Origin: Natroniella sulfidigena | Lineage (GTDB): Bacteria > Bacillota > Halanaerobiia > Halobacteroidales > Halobacteroidaceae | DNA: 64,000 nt | Assembly (NCBI RefSeq): GCF_023223645.1 | Contig: NZ_JALKBY010000002.1 | Span: forward strand, 62,001-126,000 | Reading direction: 5' to 3' | In this document: piece after piece, positions 63,065 through 64,000 of the stretch | Layout of the letters: each line of letters starts with the position of its first letter | How positions within the stretch are numbered: position 1 is the first letter of the stretch | Position numbers and translations under genes: made by a program | The notes under the pieces: model-generated | Told to the model about the DNA's origin: nothing | Seen by the model: only the letters and a program-made list of their open reading frames with translations | The model's database searches: none

Positions 63065-64000
63065 TTACTGCGCCATTCCCTGAATCAATACTTCAGCCAC
63101 TTCTGGTCTAGTCAATTCTTCAGGAGGTCGCTTACCATTTCTTAACAATCCTCTAACTCGAGTTCCACTTAATGAGACATGGTATTTCTCATCATGAGGA
63201 CAAGTTTTAGATGTAGCCATTGAAGCACACTTTTTACAATAGAAAGCATAATCAAAGCATAATGGCTCAATTCCTAGATCTCCACACCATTTGAACTCCT
63301 TAAATATTTCTTGAGAGTCATAAGTACCATAATAATCTCCTACCCCAGCATGATCACGACCTACTATAAAGTGAGTACAACCATAATTTTTACGGCATAA
63401 AGCATGGAAGACTGCCTCTCTTGGGCCAGCATATCTCATTGCTGCTGGAAAGACTGTTAAAGCAGTTCGATTTTGTGGATAAATCTTATCCATTACAACT
63501 TCATAGCTCTCAATTCGATATTCTACCGGTACATCACTGCTTTTAGTCTTACCTACTAAAGGAGTCAATAATAGACCATCACAAATCTCTAAAGCACACT
63601 TTTGAATATATTCATGAGCCCGATGAATTGGATTTCTAGTCTGAAAACCTACCACGCGATTCCAGCCTTTTTCTTTAATTAATGCTCTAGCATCCTTAGG
63701 ATCTAAGCGATACTGATTAAATTGCTCATGCCCTACTCTTCTTAATAAAGAGATCTTACCTCCTAATAAAACATCTCCATTTTGATATAACTTAGCTACT
63801 CCTGGATGTTCAGTCTCTGTTGTCCGATAAACCAGCTCTGCTTCTTTCTCTTTATCATAAGTATATTTATCTGCTAAATGTAAGATAGCATAAACCTGGC
63901 CTGCTTGATCTGTCAAAGCTACATCTTCTCCAATTGCCAACTGTTCAGCCCTCTCTTTAGTAACATCTAGTACAACAGGTATCGTCCAAGGTAGACCATT
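63065..64000 (-). CDS. sat: Sulfate adenylyltransferase, partial (N terminus beyond the right edge)
   Basis: Sat makes APS and PPi from ATP and sulfate. The visible C-terminal 311 codons include [30 protein letters not shown] and the zinc-type cysteines YCKKCASM and [18 protein letters not shown] completes the site. The frame stays open to the window edge, so an internal start near 63940 is not the real one. It heads the sat-cysC-aprBA-transporter unit. Confidence 0.96.
   Translation of the reverse strand, partial: NGLPWTIPVVLDVTKERAEQLAIGEDVALTDQAGQVYAILHLADKYTYDKEKEAELVYRTTETEHPGVAKLYQNGDVLLGGKISLLRRVGHEQFNQYRLDPKDARALIKEKGWNRVVGFQTRNPIHRAHEYIQKCALEICDGLLLTPLVGKTKSSDVPVEYRIESYEVVMDKIYPQNRTALTVFPAAMRYAGPREAVFHALCRKNYGCTHFIVGRDHAGVGDYYGTYDSQEIFKEFKWCGDLGIEPLCFDYAFYCKKCASMATSKTCPHDEKYHVSLSGTRVRGLLRNGKRPPEELTRPEVAEVLIQGMAQ

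Noticed and set aside
60276-64000. Dissimilatory sulfate reduction operon
   Set aside because: No dsr, qmo or membrane electron-transfer genes are seen, AprBA is the short type, and cysC is included. Assimilation is the better reading, although genes outside the window could change this.
63940-64000. Start of sat at 63940
   Set aside because: That codon is an internal TTG. The frame continues with sat-like sequence ([20 protein letters not shown]) to the window edge, so the gene is cut by the edge.

Overview
The window is about 64 kb of AT-rich bacterial DNA (roughly one third G+C). Nearly every gene lies on the minus strand; only four are on plus. Strong GGAGG-type ribosome sites, AbrB, H15/S46 HPr, Mn-dependent pyrophosphatase and an S-box riboswitch point to an anaerobic Firmicute. 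The Na+/H+ antiporter operon, acidic proteins, a Tat-linked Fe-S protein, formate-dehydrogenase-type cytochrome b and a large molybdenum cofactor operon suggest a salt-loving anaerobe such as the Halanaerobiales (Halobacteroidaceae-like). That placement is inference. I saw no rRNA, tRNA, CRISPR array or transposase.

Layout. 1-5.2 kb: an HD-GYP fragment, ptsH, rlmD, and a homocitrate-synthase-type gene with an isocitrate-dehydrogenase-type gene. 5.4-11 kb: an eight-gene Mrp/Mbh-type antiporter operon. 11-18 kb: gatCAB, cyclophilin, ligA and a rubrerythrin unit. 18.8-25 kb: a ClC chloride channel fused to CBS domains and a histidine-kinase-type ATPase, then ppaC, pcrA and a thioredoxin-like gene. 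25-30 kb: AbrB, an FAD oxidoreductase, a PrsW-like protease and a metallo-hydrolase. 30-33.4 kb: metNIQ under a SAM riboswitch. 33.9-44.1 kb: a ten-gene molybdenum cofactor and molybdate uptake block (mobA, moeA, moeA-PBP, moaA, moaC-MOSC, mog, mobB, modABC) preceded by a Moco/Tuco-type riboswitch. 44-49 kb: FMN lipoprotein, tatC, a tatA of only 54 codons, an Fe-S protein, MATE, and a cytochrome b under a probable Rex operator. 49-51.7 kb: a split YeeE transporter around tusA, with a divergent LysR gene. 51.9-57.4 kb: ahbA, ahbB, ahbC and ahbD for siroheme-dependent haem synthesis, with an unknown B12-binding radical SAM enzyme. 57.7-64 kb: sat, cysC and aprBA with a PhnCDE-type ABC transporter.

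How the parts fit. Sulfate activation and APS reduction would feed a siroheme-dependent sulfite reductase (not in the window), while the Ahb route turns siroheme into haem that the b-type cytochrome could use. The Moco block and Tat genes would supply an exported molybdenum or tungsten oxidoreductase such as formate dehydrogenase.

The most unusual signals are four. (1) The ClC-CBS-HATPase fusion. (2) The heptamer GGGCCAA/TTGGCCC, about 48 copies by my eye count, 24 in each orientation and in several reading frames. (3) Modular intergenic palindromic elements with 6-7 bp periodic arms and shared ends, found in most intergenic gaps and inside operons. (4) The compact sulfate, transporter, siroheme and haem neighbourhood with uncharacterised members.
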